DNA of 64,000 nucleotides, taken from the NCBI GenBank assembly GCA_015075185.1, contig JABTUW010000001.1:620001-684000 (forward strand), given 5' to 3'. The position numbers and the translations under genes are program-made. This DNA is from Anaerolineales bacterium. GTDB lineage: Bacteria; Chloroflexota; Anaerolineae; 4572-78; J111. A model generated the notes under the pieces. It was given only the letters and a program-made list of their open reading frames with translations, was not told the DNA's origin and searched no databases. Of the stretch, positions 52,206-59,976 are shown one piece after another (positions within the stretch are counted from its first letter, which is position 1; every line of letters begins with the position of its first letter).

Positions 52206-53105
52206 GTGACAACGCCAACACTTCACCCAACCATCCTTGAATGGATGGACGACCTGGCCGAACAGGGTAAAAGCGAGCTGACAATTGCTATCTACCGGCG
52301 CGGCCTGGTTCATTTTTGCCGCTGGTCCGAACAGGTTTACGGCCAACCGTTTGACCCGGCGGCGATCATTCCCCGCGATGTCGCCGAGTGGAAGGCCCGC
52401 CAGCAGACGGTCGAAAAAGCACCCCCAGCAACGGTCAACGCCCGCCTGACCGCCCTTTCGCGTTACTTCAAATGGGCCGTAGCTCACAGTTACTGCCGCA
52501 GTGACCCCACGGCCGGGGTCAAGAGCCTCCGCCCGCCGGTACGCCAACCCAAAGCCCTGAAGGAGACGTACGTCCGCCGCCTGCTCCGCCATATCCACCA
52601 GAGCGGGCAGCTGCGGGATATGGCCCTGGTGGAACTTTTGCTGGGCGCGGGGCTGCGCATTTCCGAGACCCTGGCCCTACGGGTCGAGGATCTCAACCTC
52701 AATGGCCGCACAGCAGAAGCAACTATCCGGCGGGGCAAAGGTGGGGTGCACCGGGTCGTACCCCTGACCAGCCCGGTGCGCCAGGCACTCAAGCTCTACC
52801 TGAAGTCGCAGCCGGGGTTGCAGCCCGAGGACCCGCTGTGGGTGGGCGAGCGCGGCCCGCTGCACGACCGCAGCGGCGTGTTCAATCTGCTCAAGAAATA
52901 TGCCCGGCTGGCCGGTCTCGATCCCGACCTGATCAGTCCCCATATTCTGAGGCATACCTTCGCCGGCCGTTATTTGGCGGCTAATCCCGATGACTTACGC
53001 GGCCTGGCCGCTATCCTGGGCCATTCCAGCCTGAACACGGTCATGATTTACACCACTCCCGATGCGGATGCCCTGCTCAGCCGGATGGAGAAAGCGGAAT
53101 TGTGA
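52206..53105 (+). CDS. Site-specific tyrosine recombinase (XerC/D-like)
   Basis: A 299-residue recombinase that cuts and rejoins DNA through a tyrosine. The SAM-like core-binding domain is residues 1-100 (WMDDLAEQGKSELTIAIYRR). The catalytic domain has the first arginine in LLGAGLRISETLALRVEDL, a lysine in RRGKGGVHRVVPL, HILRHTFAGRYL for H-x-x-R, and the tyrosine in TVMIYTTPDADALL. The GTG start at 52206 is preferred because GGGAGG is six bases upstream; the preceding 57 in-frame bases are not conserved. A palindrome-like block TTTTGGCC...GGCCAAAA lies just before it. It likely serves the element to its right. Confidence 0.93.
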   Translation: MTTPTLHPTILEWMDDLAEQGKSELTIAIYRRGLVHFCRWSEQVYGQPFDPAAIIPRDVAEWKARQQTVEKAPPATVNARLTALSRYFKWAVAHSYCRSDPTAGVKSLRPPVRQPKALKETYVRRLLRHIHQSGQLRDMALVELLLGAGLRISETLALRVEDLNLNGRTAEATIRRGKGGVHRVVPLTSPVRQALKLYLKSQPGLQPEDPLWVGERGPLHDRSGVFNLLKKYARLAGLDPDLISPHILRHTFAGRYLAANPDDLRGLAAILGHSSLNTVMIYTTPDADALLSRMEKAEL

Positions 53106-53133
53106 AATTAAAACGCCAATAAAGCAGGCAACT

Positions 53134-53394
53134 TCACTTCATTCGTCCGGCCAGGCAGATGTAGTTACGCGGCACTTCTTTAGCGACCTCGACCACCAGA
53201 CCCAGCGCTGCCAACTGCTGGCGGTCCAGCCCGCTTTCCTGGCCCGGATGAATGTAAACCAGGGCCGGCTCAAGCCCGGCCAGATCCCGGCGGCGGACAA
53301 AAGCTTTCAAAGCCCGCTTGATTTCGGTCATCGGGAAATCGGAACTGTCGCTGTCTTTCTGATACAGCAAACCACCGCTCATTTTCGCTGTCAT
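53134..53394 (-). CDS. Small hypothetical protein, coupled to the SET gene
   Basis: An 86-residue basic protein (PMTEIKRALKAFVRRRDLAG, LEPALVYIHPGQESGLDR, GLVVEVAKEVPRNYICLAG). Its ATG overlaps the stop of the SET-domain gene by four bases, which supports translation. No family was recognised. It converges on the recombinase gene. Confidence 0.6.
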   Translation of the reverse strand: MTAKMSGGLLYQKDSDSSDFPMTEIKRALKAFVRRRDLAGLEPALVYIHPGQESGLDRQQLAALGLVVEVAKEVPRNYICLAGRMK

Positions 53395-53897
53395 CGCTTA
53401 AACTCAGCCGGCCTGCTGATCCCGTTAGCAGACTGCAACTTCTTGGCCTGGGTCAGCGCCGCCAGGGCCAGCTCGCGGATGTGCGGGTTGATGAAGTACC
53501 GGGCTAACAGGTCAAGTGGCAAATACCTGGCCCCGGCGATGAAGCGGAGACAGCGGGGGGAACCACAGCGGCAAATGAAGGGCCGGTCCAGCTCCCACTC
53601 GGTCGAGGGATAAAAGAAAGTCAGCGCCTCACCTGGCGCCAGATCCCGGGCGGCGAAGACGGCTAGCGCCGCCGCATCTATAATAACGCTGGGCTGGCAG
53701 GCGTGGTTCAGACGGGCCAGGGCATCGGTTTCGATATGGACCTGCGGGCCGACCTGGATCGTCTGGGGGGTTGCCTTCTCCAGGAGCCGGAAGTTACGGA
53801 CCTGGCAAACGAGATCGCCGCAGCGGTAGGCTCGGCGGGCCAGCAGCTGCACGCCACAAGGGCCATTGGCTTCAATGAATGGGTTCACTTGGGGCAT
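53391..53897 (-). CDS. SET-domain protein (putative lysine methyltransferase)
   Basis: A 168-residue protein with a compact SET domain. LLARRAYRCGDLVCQV is the start of the fold, RLNHACQPSVIIDAAALAV the N-H-S-C-like cofactor pocket (here NHAC), and LAPGEALTFFYPSTEWEL the catalytic-loop region. A post-SET zinc cysteine set reads FICRCGSPRCLRFIAG. GAGGGCGGA precedes the ATG at 53897. SET enzymes are rare in free-living bacteria and unusual beside mobile-element genes. The target protein is unknown. Confidence 0.85.
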   Translation of the reverse strand: MPQVNPFIEANGPCGVQLLARRAYRCGDLVCQVRNFRLLEKATPQTIQVGPQVHIETDALARLNHACQPSVIIDAAALAVFAARDLAPGEALTFFYPSTEWELDRPFICRCGSPRCLRFIAGARYLPLDLLARYFINPHIRELALAALTQAKKLQSANGISRPAEFKR

Positions 53898-54055
53898 TGT
53901 CCGCCCTCTTTTAGCGGTTAGAAACATACAGGCTCAATTTCTCCTCTAGCAAGCGTATGCCTCCGGTGAAAGAAAAAGCGGCCACGATGTCACCTATAGG
54001 TTACCTTTCTTTACCTGATTGATGTTTTGATTGAAGCTCACCTGGCGCCACCCCT

Positions 54056-54940
54056 TCACCTCCAGCCGGCCTGGTGGTACAGATCCCTTAATCTCTCCAG
54101 GGCCTCTCGCTCGATCTGCCGGACGCGCTCGCCGCTGATACCGCCCAGCCTTTCGCCCGCCTCCGCGAGGCTGAGACCCCTGGTTCCGCCGTGGCCGTAG
54201 TAACGCAGCCGGAGGGCTTGCTGCTGGCGCGGCGGCAGCGCCGCCAGCAAGAGTCCCAATTGGGAGGCAGGATCGTCTTCGAGCTTGCTGTCAGAGCGGC
54301 CCATCAAGCTTGCCAGAGTCTCGCCCGCTTCCTCGGCGAAAACGGGATCCTCCAGGGAAGCGGCCCGCTTCAAAAGCGGCAGCAGGCGGCGGGCCTGGCG
54401 GAGCGACAGCCCGGCCTGAACGGCGATGGCCTCAAGCGTGACTGTGCCCCCACCGAGCAAAATCTGATTAACGGCTCTCTTGATCCGGCCTAATTCGGTC
54501 CAAACATTTAAGGGGATATACACCGGAGCCTGCCGGGCAACCGCACCACGGATCGCCCGGCGGATCCAGTGGGCAGCGTAGGTGCTGAAACGGCAGCCCC
54601 CCCGGTAATCAAATCTATCCACTGCCTGGATCAAGCCGAGGTTGCCCTCCTGGATCAGGTCCGGCAGCGGCAAATCAGTGCCCGCGAACCGGCGAGCGAT
54701 CTGAAGGACCAGGCGGTAGTTGGCTTCGATGAAGCGCTGCCGGGCGGCCTGACCGCAGTGGACCATCTGTTCCAGTTGGTCAGCTTGAGCGGTATCCGGA
54801 TTGGCCTGCAACTGCTGAGCGGCCCGCTGGCCAGCCTCGATCTGGCGGGCCAGGTCCACTTCCTCTCCGGCTTCGAGCAGCGGCAGCCCTCTGATATCGT
54901 TCAGGTACAGCCTCAAGGATTCGTTTTCCTGGGCTAGCAT
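54056..54940 (-). CDS. RNA polymerase sigma-70 family factor
   Basis: A 294-residue sigma factor with all main regions: 1.2 (SLRLYLNDIRGLPLLEAGEE), 2 (LVLQIARRFAGTDLPLPDLI, GLIQAVDRFDYRGGCRFSTY, HWIRRAIRGAVARQ), 3 (LEAIAVQAGLSLRQARRLLP) and 4 (GERLGGISGERVRQIEREAL). Region 1.1 is absent. It is shorter and more divergent than the housekeeping factor, so it is a group 2/3-type alternative factor. It sits 14 bases downstream of the replication-relaxation gene in the presumed mobile element, and may transcribe the element's own promoters. Confidence 0.93.
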   Translation of the reverse strand: MLAQENESLRLYLNDIRGLPLLEAGEEVDLARQIEAGQRAAQQLQANPDTAQADQLEQMVHCGQAARQRFIEANYRLVLQIARRFAGTDLPLPDLIQEGNLGLIQAVDRFDYRGGCRFSTYAAHWIRRAIRGAVARQAPVYIPLNVWTELGRIKRAVNQILLGGGTVTLEAIAVQAGLSLRQARRLLPLLKRAASLEDPVFAEEAGETLASLMGRSDSKLEDDPASQLGLLLAALPPRQQQALRLRYYGHGGTRGLSLAEAGERLGGISGERVRQIEREALERLRDLYHQAGWR

Positions 54941-54953
54941 AGGCAGATTCTCC

Positions 54954-55949
54954 TCATTCCGTTTGTTTGGCGGCCGGGATGAGCGGCTGTCCGGACGCCA
55001 ACTGCCCGTCCGGGTTAATGACCGTCCAGATCGGCGCGGTCAGGACATCCTCTGCAGCGATTAACTCCGCCCACTGGCCCAACTGATAGACCACCGGCTG
55101 CCGGCGGTGCTTGCCGATAGCCGCCGCCAGGTTTTGCAGCCGCTGCGCTCCGTGCGTGACCACCAACACCCAGGGAAAAATACCCAGGGTGGATAGGACC
55201 GGGTGCTGCTGCCACTGGCCGGCGCTGACCGCGTCGTAGCCGTGGACCTTACGCCCCCAGTCAGAACTGGGCCGGCCGTGGGCTTCACGGCTGGCGTCTA
55301 TTTCTACAAAGAGCGGCAGGGTGGCCGCTTTGCCGGGCGTTTGCCAGTGGCGGACCACAACCAGGGCGTCCGGCCGGACCAGGGGGAGCGCGGCGTCGCG
55401 TTCGTAAAAACTGGCGGCCCGTTCCCCGGCCAGGTTGATTTCCCAACCCTGGCCGCGGCTCAGGGTCGCTTCGGTCAGCCGGACGCCCAATTCGGCGCCC
55501 AGCAAGTCGTGAATGACCTGGTCGCGCTTGAGCCGCCGGGCCACATAGTCGTCGCTGACCTCGTCTTGCAGCCACATGCGCCCGCCGGCGGCCAGGGTGT
55601 AAACGATGCCCGAGGTGAGACCCCAGGCTTCCAGTTCGATGCTGAGGCTGCGCACCCGCCCGACCAGGCCCAAATTGGCCAGGTCGTTGATCCGTTTGTA
55701 GGCGGTCCTGACCTGGGCTGCGGGCCAGAGTAAACGCTGGACCTGGGCGATGGTCAGAACATTCAGTTCCCGCAGGTACTCCAGCAGGCGTTCGTCCCGG
55801 CTGGTCAGGCCGCCCCGGCTGGCCGCCTGCTCGATCCGCCGCCGGATCTCTTTTAATTCGTTTTCGGTTTTAGCCAGGCCCGAGGCATAGATTCGCTGCC
55901 GGTTGCCAATGTCAACGGGGTGGGACTGGCTGGTCGTCGTAATCATCAA
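54954..55949 (-). CDS. Replication-relaxation family protein
   Basis: A 331-residue protein of the replication-relaxation family named for a role in plasmid DNA relaxation and replication. An N-terminal winged helix (LTSRDERLLEYLRELNVLTI, AQVQRLLWPAAQVRTAYKRI) is followed by a nuclease-like or restriction-fold middle (LPLFVEIDASREAHGRPSSD). The family occurs in actinobacterial and Chloroflexota plasmids and ICEs, often near an ATPase of the HerA/TraG class, as here. Its start lies within nested palindromes. Confidence 0.88.
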   Translation of the reverse strand: MMITTTSQSHPVDIGNRQRIYASGLAKTENELKEIRRRIEQAASRGGLTSRDERLLEYLRELNVLTIAQVQRLLWPAAQVRTAYKRINDLANLGLVGRVRSLSIELEAWGLTSGIVYTLAAGGRMWLQDEVSDDYVARRLKRDQVIHDLLGAELGVRLTEATLSRGQGWEINLAGERAASFYERDAALPLVRPDALVVVRHWQTPGKAATLPLFVEIDASREAHGRPSSDWGRKVHGYDAVSAGQWQQHPVLSTLGIFPWVLVVTHGAQRLQNLAAAIGKHRRQPVVYQLGQWAELIAAEDVLTAPIWTVINPDGQLASGQPLIPAAKQTE

Positions 55950-56049
55950 TTAACTCCTCGTAGGAACTCAGGGAACTCAAGGGAACTGATAGGAACTCGG
56001 GGAGTTCCGCTGCGTTCCTATCAGTTTCTATGAGTTCCATATTTTTCAT
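55912..56049 (-). CDS. Possible small acidic protein
   Basis: A 45-residue frame (NMELIETDRNAAELPEFLSV, SSLSSYEELIDDYDDQPVPP) overlaps the replication-relaxation start by 38 bases. Its repeated serines come from the palindromic repeats, so coding status is doubtful; it may be a leader peptide or nothing. Confidence 0.3.
   Translation of the reverse strand: MKNMELIETDRNAAELPEFLSVPLSSLSSYEELIDDYDDQPVPPR
55963..56038. repeat. Nested inverted and direct repeats upstream of the replication-relaxation gene
   Basis: Four GGAACT direct copies (55963, 55972, 55982, 55992) sit next to three layers of inverted repeats. The outer layer is GGAACTCA/TGAGTTCC (55963-55970, 56031-56038), the middle AACTGATAGGAAC/GTTCCTATCAGTT (55984-55996, 56014-56026) and the inner GGAACTC-GGG-GAGTTCC (55992-56008). 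Iteron-like origins, oriT regions and operators all look like this. Confidence 0.75.
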
Positions 56050-56095
56050 TACCCCTGCCGGTGTTGGTTGCATATCAAAATGGGTGACTGTCCTT

Positions 56096-58666
56096 TTACC
56101 GCAAAATACTGTCCACCAGGGCTTCAGTTTCATAATGGGGCGTGCCATAGCCCAGCCGGACCAGCTCTCGCACCCGGGCCAGCTTATCGGGTAGTTTCTC
56201 CGGGTGTTCGATCAGCTCATTGCGGCGGACGGCGTCGTCGTAGCGCCGGGCGGCCAGGTAGGCCGGCCAGTCGCCTTCCGGCAGGGCGCGCAGGGCCGCC
56301 CGCCGCTCCTCGTCGGACGCCAGGGCCTGCACCCGTTTCAACTCAGCCAGGGCAGCTTTGCCCGGATGGGGCGGCAAAGGCTCCGGCTCGCCGCGCTGGC
56401 TGCCGCGCAGTTCCGCTTCAGGATCGGGGATGGGCGGGTCGGCGTAGGTATAGAGGGTACAGACCGGCTGGGGGCTGCCACCCACCATCGGCCGGACGTA
56501 GCAGCGGTAGTTGGCCAGGGTCGTCAAATCCTCGATGGCCTTGAGCTCCGGCAGCCACTTCAAAAACTGGGGCGCATCGGAGGCCTCGGCCCGGAAGACG
56601 ATCTTCGTCCCGGTGTTGTTGGCGACCGAGCGGACCAGGTCACCCTCGGCCAGCTGGCCCAGGTGCTGGTGGGCCAGGGTCAAACTCGCCCCCATCTTGC
56701 GGGCCTGCTCCAGGATATTGGCAAACTCCGGGCCGCTCTGGCCGACAAAGGTCTGGAACTCGTCCACGCAAATCGCCACCTGCCGCCGCTCCCCCTCCTC
56801 AATATCCATCCGGCTCATGATCGCGCCGAAGAGTTTGTACATCATCATCGCCCCGATAAAGGCCCGGTTGCTGCCGCCCATGCGCTCGTCGAGCTGGACC
56901 AGGATGATCTTGCCGCTGTCAATGGCCTGGCGGAAGTTGACCGTGCTGTCTGGCTGGGCCACGATCCGCCGGACAACGGCATTGCGGACAAAGGCATTGA
57001 TCCGGCGGCGGGGCACACTGAAGATGGCATCGAGTTCCTTTTCCTTTTTCTGCTCCAGGCTCTGCCAGTAAGGGGCGGCAATCGGGTCGTTCAGATTGAC
57101 CGTCAGGTCGTAGCGGTAATCGGAGTTGGTCAGCAGCTTGAGCAGATGGACCATCGTTGGCCGGGGCTGGCCGGCCAGGACGGCCAGGAGGGCGTTTTCC
57201 AGGATCTCCTGCATCTGCACCGCCGTATCCCAGTTGGCGCCCATGGCCTTGCGCATAATGCCCATCACATTGGCCACGACCGCGCCCATCTCCGCCCCGG
57301 CCGGCAGCTCCAGCGGGTTGATGCCCAGCACCCGCAGCGGGTCCATCACATCCAGCCAGATCACATCCTTTTCCCGCCAGAGCGGCATCCGTTTGACCAC
57401 TTTGTGGGTCAGGTCCTGGTGCGGCTCCTGCAGCCAGACCGCCGCTTCGGGGAAGTCGGCCAGGTACTGCCAGATCATGCGCAGCAGCATCGTCGATTTG
57501 CCCACCCCGGTCGGGCCGACGACGTGGAAGTGGCGGCGGGCGTCCAGCAACTTGATCCCCACCGCTCGCTCCGCCGCGGCTTGCTGTCCGGGAGCGGGAC
57601 TGATCTCGCCACCGGACAGCTTGAGCAGCCGGCGCAGAGGCTGGAGGGGATAAACCTGCTCGGCCAGCCCGCCGCCAAAAGAGGGCACATCCACAAAGCG
57701 GCCCAGGGCAACCCGCTTTTCGCCAGGCTGGATAAAGGAAACCGGGCTGGGTTTCTCAATCCGTGCTCGGGCCCGGGCGTAGGCCGCCCGGACAATTGCC
57801 CGATCCGGCTGCTCGCCGTCCTCCAAGAGGGCCAGGGTTAGCCCCGGCCGGGCCTGGCGAAATAGTTCCGAGGCCTGCGGGGCGATCCGGACGGCGTCCA
57901 CAAAGGCAAAGTGGAAGGCCGGCCCGGTGCTCATCCGCAGCAGCAGTTCGTCCCCCGCCCGCAGCGAGGCGATGAGCTGCTTGTTGGCCGGAGTGGCTTC
58001 CAGGCCCATCACGTAATTGATGACCGTGCCGTAGACCCAACTGGCGGCTCGCTCGTCATCCGGTGGCGGCCAGTCACCGGCGGTGATCTTGACCGGCTGG
58101 ACCACAAAACTAACGCCCTTGATTTCCAGGGTGCGCGGAGCGACCAGCCCGGTTTTGACTCCGGCGGCATCCACGATATTGGCCAGTAGTTCTGACTCCA
58201 GGGTAGGGATAGGGGTAGGCGTGACCCGGCCGCCCGCCTCGCTGGTGGCCTCCGGGGTGACTTCTTCGGTAGCGCTCCAGTTCGACGGCCCAAACTGCCA
58301 GTACAGGATCGCTAACACGGCCAGCAGGGCGCCCGCCGCCTGCCACATCTCTTTGGCGGCTAACTGTCCGCGACCGAAATGGGGAAGCTTGCCCGCGGTG
58401 GCGGCCTGGGTTGCGGCTAGGGTGGCCGGGTCGGTCCAGTCGGTCGCGTCGGGCTTGAGGTAGGACTCTTCCCCGGCCGCGCCCGGCGTCAGGCCCTCGT
58501 TCAGGGCGGCCAGCAGTAGGTCGCGGGCAAACTCCAGCTCCTCCGCCTCCTCGATGGCATCAGTCCTTTTATGAAGGGTGCTGGCGAGCTGGGCCCGATA
58601 GAAAGTTTGAAATTGGCTCAGCTCTTCCCCGCTCAATTCGGCGTAGGTACCACTCATGGGACGCAT
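56096..58666 (-). CDS. Conjugative DNA-transfer ATPase (HerA/VirB4/TraG-like)
   Basis: An 856-residue membrane-linked ATPase. A hydrophobic segment near residue 110 (EMWQAAGALLAVLAILYWQF) anchors it. Around 370 the Walker A HVVGPTGVGKSTMLLRM begins the motor domain, with Walker B VAICVDEFQTFVGQSG and the sensor stretch LTLAHQHLGQLAEGDLVRSV. Proteins of this kind pump single-stranded DNA during conjugation. The start is either 58666 or the ATG nine bases downstream; AAGGAG is close to the first. It is the core of the putative element, but no relaxase or mating-pore genes were found in this window. Confidence 0.9.
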   Translation of the reverse strand: MRPMSGTYAELSGEELSQFQTFYRAQLASTLHKRTDAIEEAEELEFARDLLLAALNEGLTPGAAGEESYLKPDATDWTDPATLAATQAATAGKLPHFGRGQLAAKEMWQAAGALLAVLAILYWQFGPSNWSATEEVTPEATSEAGGRVTPTPIPTLESELLANIVDAAGVKTGLVAPRTLEIKGVSFVVQPVKITAGDWPPPDDERAASWVYGTVINYVMGLEATPANKQLIASLRAGDELLLRMSTGPAFHFAFVDAVRIAPQASELFRQARPGLTLALLEDGEQPDRAIVRAAYARARARIEKPSPVSFIQPGEKRVALGRFVDVPSFGGGLAEQVYPLQPLRRLLKLSGGEISPAPGQQAAAERAVGIKLLDARRHFHVVGPTGVGKSTMLLRMIWQYLADFPEAAVWLQEPHQDLTHKVVKRMPLWREKDVIWLDVMDPLRVLGINPLELPAGAEMGAVVANVMGIMRKAMGANWDTAVQMQEILENALLAVLAGQPRPTMVHLLKLLTNSDYRYDLTVNLNDPIAAPYWQSLEQKKEKELDAIFSVPRRRINAFVRNAVVRRIVAQPDSTVNFRQAIDSGKIILVQLDERMGGSNRAFIGAMMMYKLFGAIMSRMDIEEGERRQVAICVDEFQTFVGQSGPEFANILEQARKMGASLTLAHQHLGQLAEGDLVRSVANNTGTKIVFRAEASDAPQFLKWLPELKAIEDLTTLANYRCYVRPMVGGSPQPVCTLYTYADPPIPDPEAELRGSQRGEPEPLPPHPGKAALAELKRVQALASDEERRAALRALPEGDWPAYLAARRYDDAVRRNELIEHPEKLPDKLARVRELVRLGYGTPHYETEALVDSILR

Positions 58667-58674
58667 TGTCTCCT

Positions 58675-59976
58675 TCAGGGAATCAGGCTGGGCAGGCGCA
58701 TGGGACTGAGCCGGACAAAGAGCTGCTTGCCGGGCGGCTGGATGGCCTGGTTGTAGCCCAGGTAGGGCACACTCAGGCGGACTTCGCCGGCTGCGGCGAC
58801 GGCCAGCGTGGCGTGGCCATAGGCGTCAGTAAAGGTCTGGGCGATGGCCTGGTTGCTGACGCTGTCGAGCGCGCGGATGCTCAACCCGGCGATCCCTTCA
58901 TTGGGGTCGGGTCCCCGGTTATCGTTTTCGTCGTAGTAAATGGTCAACTGCACGGTCACGCCCTGCCGGGGCAAGGGGGTTGGCGTAGGCGGGGTCAGGG
59001 AATAGGTCCGCACCCCCACGACTGCCGTCGGGGTAGCCGGACTTGCTCCTCCCGGCCAGTCCGGGGTTCCGCCGAGTAAGCCGGCCGGTGTCGGCGGCAC
59101 AGGCGTGACCGCCCAGGGCAGCGGCTGGCCGTAGGCCGCAGTGATCGCCTGGCTGCCGGCGGCTTCCGGGGTTAGGGCCTGTCCGGCCAGGTTGCTCACG
59201 ACCAGGGTGTAGGCCCGCGAGCCAGCCGCCACCGCCTCCGGGATCGTGCCCACCGGCCCGGCCAGGAGGTAGGCCAGCCCGGTATAATCGGGCGACCACT
59301 CCAGGCAGCTGCGCCGCTCTCCCGGCTGGCAGTCGTCATTGCCCAGCAGCGGGGCCAGGCTGTCGCCCCGGTAGAGGATAAGGTTGGTATCCAGACCTTC
59401 GGCCAGGCTGGCCGTCTCGATCCGCAGGTGGTCGCCGGCTTTGACGTACAGGCGAAAGAAATCGTTGTCCACCCCGCTACTGCCGGCCGGGTAGGGGTTG
59501 AAGTTCAGGTTGAGTGTCTGTCCCACCCCGATGTTGGCTGCCGTGCCAAACTCGGCGTTGGGTTCGTAGGCATCGTACATTGCCTCGCCCGGAATGGCGG
59601 TGGGTGGCGGGGTGGGTGTGGCCGGGCGGGTCGGGGTCGGCGGTGTTCCTGGCGTGGCTGTTGGCGTGGGGGTGGGTGGCGAGACGTCGATGACGGTCAC
59701 GCTGTATTTCCGGCAGCCCCAGTCGGTGGGCGCTCGCGAGTCTACGGCCACGGCAAACCAGCCCTCGCCGGGGGCCATAAAGGTGGCCCGGCTGGCCGGG
59801 TTGCCCGGGGTGTAATCGTCATTTTCGGCCACAATAGCCCCGGTCGGGTCGAACACCCGCACCCGCGTATCCACTCCCCCGGTCGTCGTGGTTGTGACCT
59901 GGTAATATTTGCCGGCCTTGCCCCAGAGGCTAAAGAAATCGGCATCGCCTCGAGGGAACAGGGTCAAATCATTCAC
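58675..59976 (-). CDS. Secreted PPC-like surface protein (5' end lost)
   Basis: A 433-residue frame with two beta domains of the bacterial pre-peptidase C-like type (DLTLFPRGDADFFSLWGKAG, RVRVFDPTGAIVAENDDYTP and PNAEFGTAANIGVGQTLNLN). Pro/Thr linkers separate them, and a Fn3/SdrD-like B domain (LTIYYDENDNRGPDPNEGIA) follows. Its reading continues upstream without a start as LLINQAVN and ACADRVEPNPQPGSG, overlapping the MG-domain gene in another frame up to about 60090, so the first exon-like part is missing. It probably once had a signal peptide and was a pilus- or adhesion-related surface protein. Confidence 0.75.
   Translation of the reverse strand: MNDLTLFPRGDADFFSLWGKAGKYYQVTTTTTGGVDTRVRVFDPTGAIVAENDDYTPGNPASRATFMAPGEGWFAVAVDSRAPTDWGCRKYSVTVIDVSPPTPTPTATPGTPPTPTRPATPTPPPTAIPGEAMYDAYEPNAEFGTAANIGVGQTLNLNFNPYPAGSSGVDNDFFRLYVKAGDHLRIETASLAEGLDTNLILYRGDSLAPLLGNDDCQPGERRSCLEWSPDYTGLAYLLAGPVGTIPEAVAAGSRAYTLVVSNLAGQALTPEAAGSQAITAAYGQPLPWAVTPVPPTPAGLLGGTPDWPGGASPATPTAVVGVRTYSLTPPTPTPLPRQGVTVQLTIYYDENDNRGPDPNEGIAGLSIRALDSVSNQAIAQTFTDAYGHATLAVAAAGEVRLSVPYLGYNQAIQPPGKQLFVRLSPMRLPSLIP

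Noticed and set aside
56204..57841. 545-residue open frame on the plus strand
   Set aside because: It lies opposite the conjugation ATPase, has no recognisable domain, and is a product of GC-rich codon bias on the other strand.
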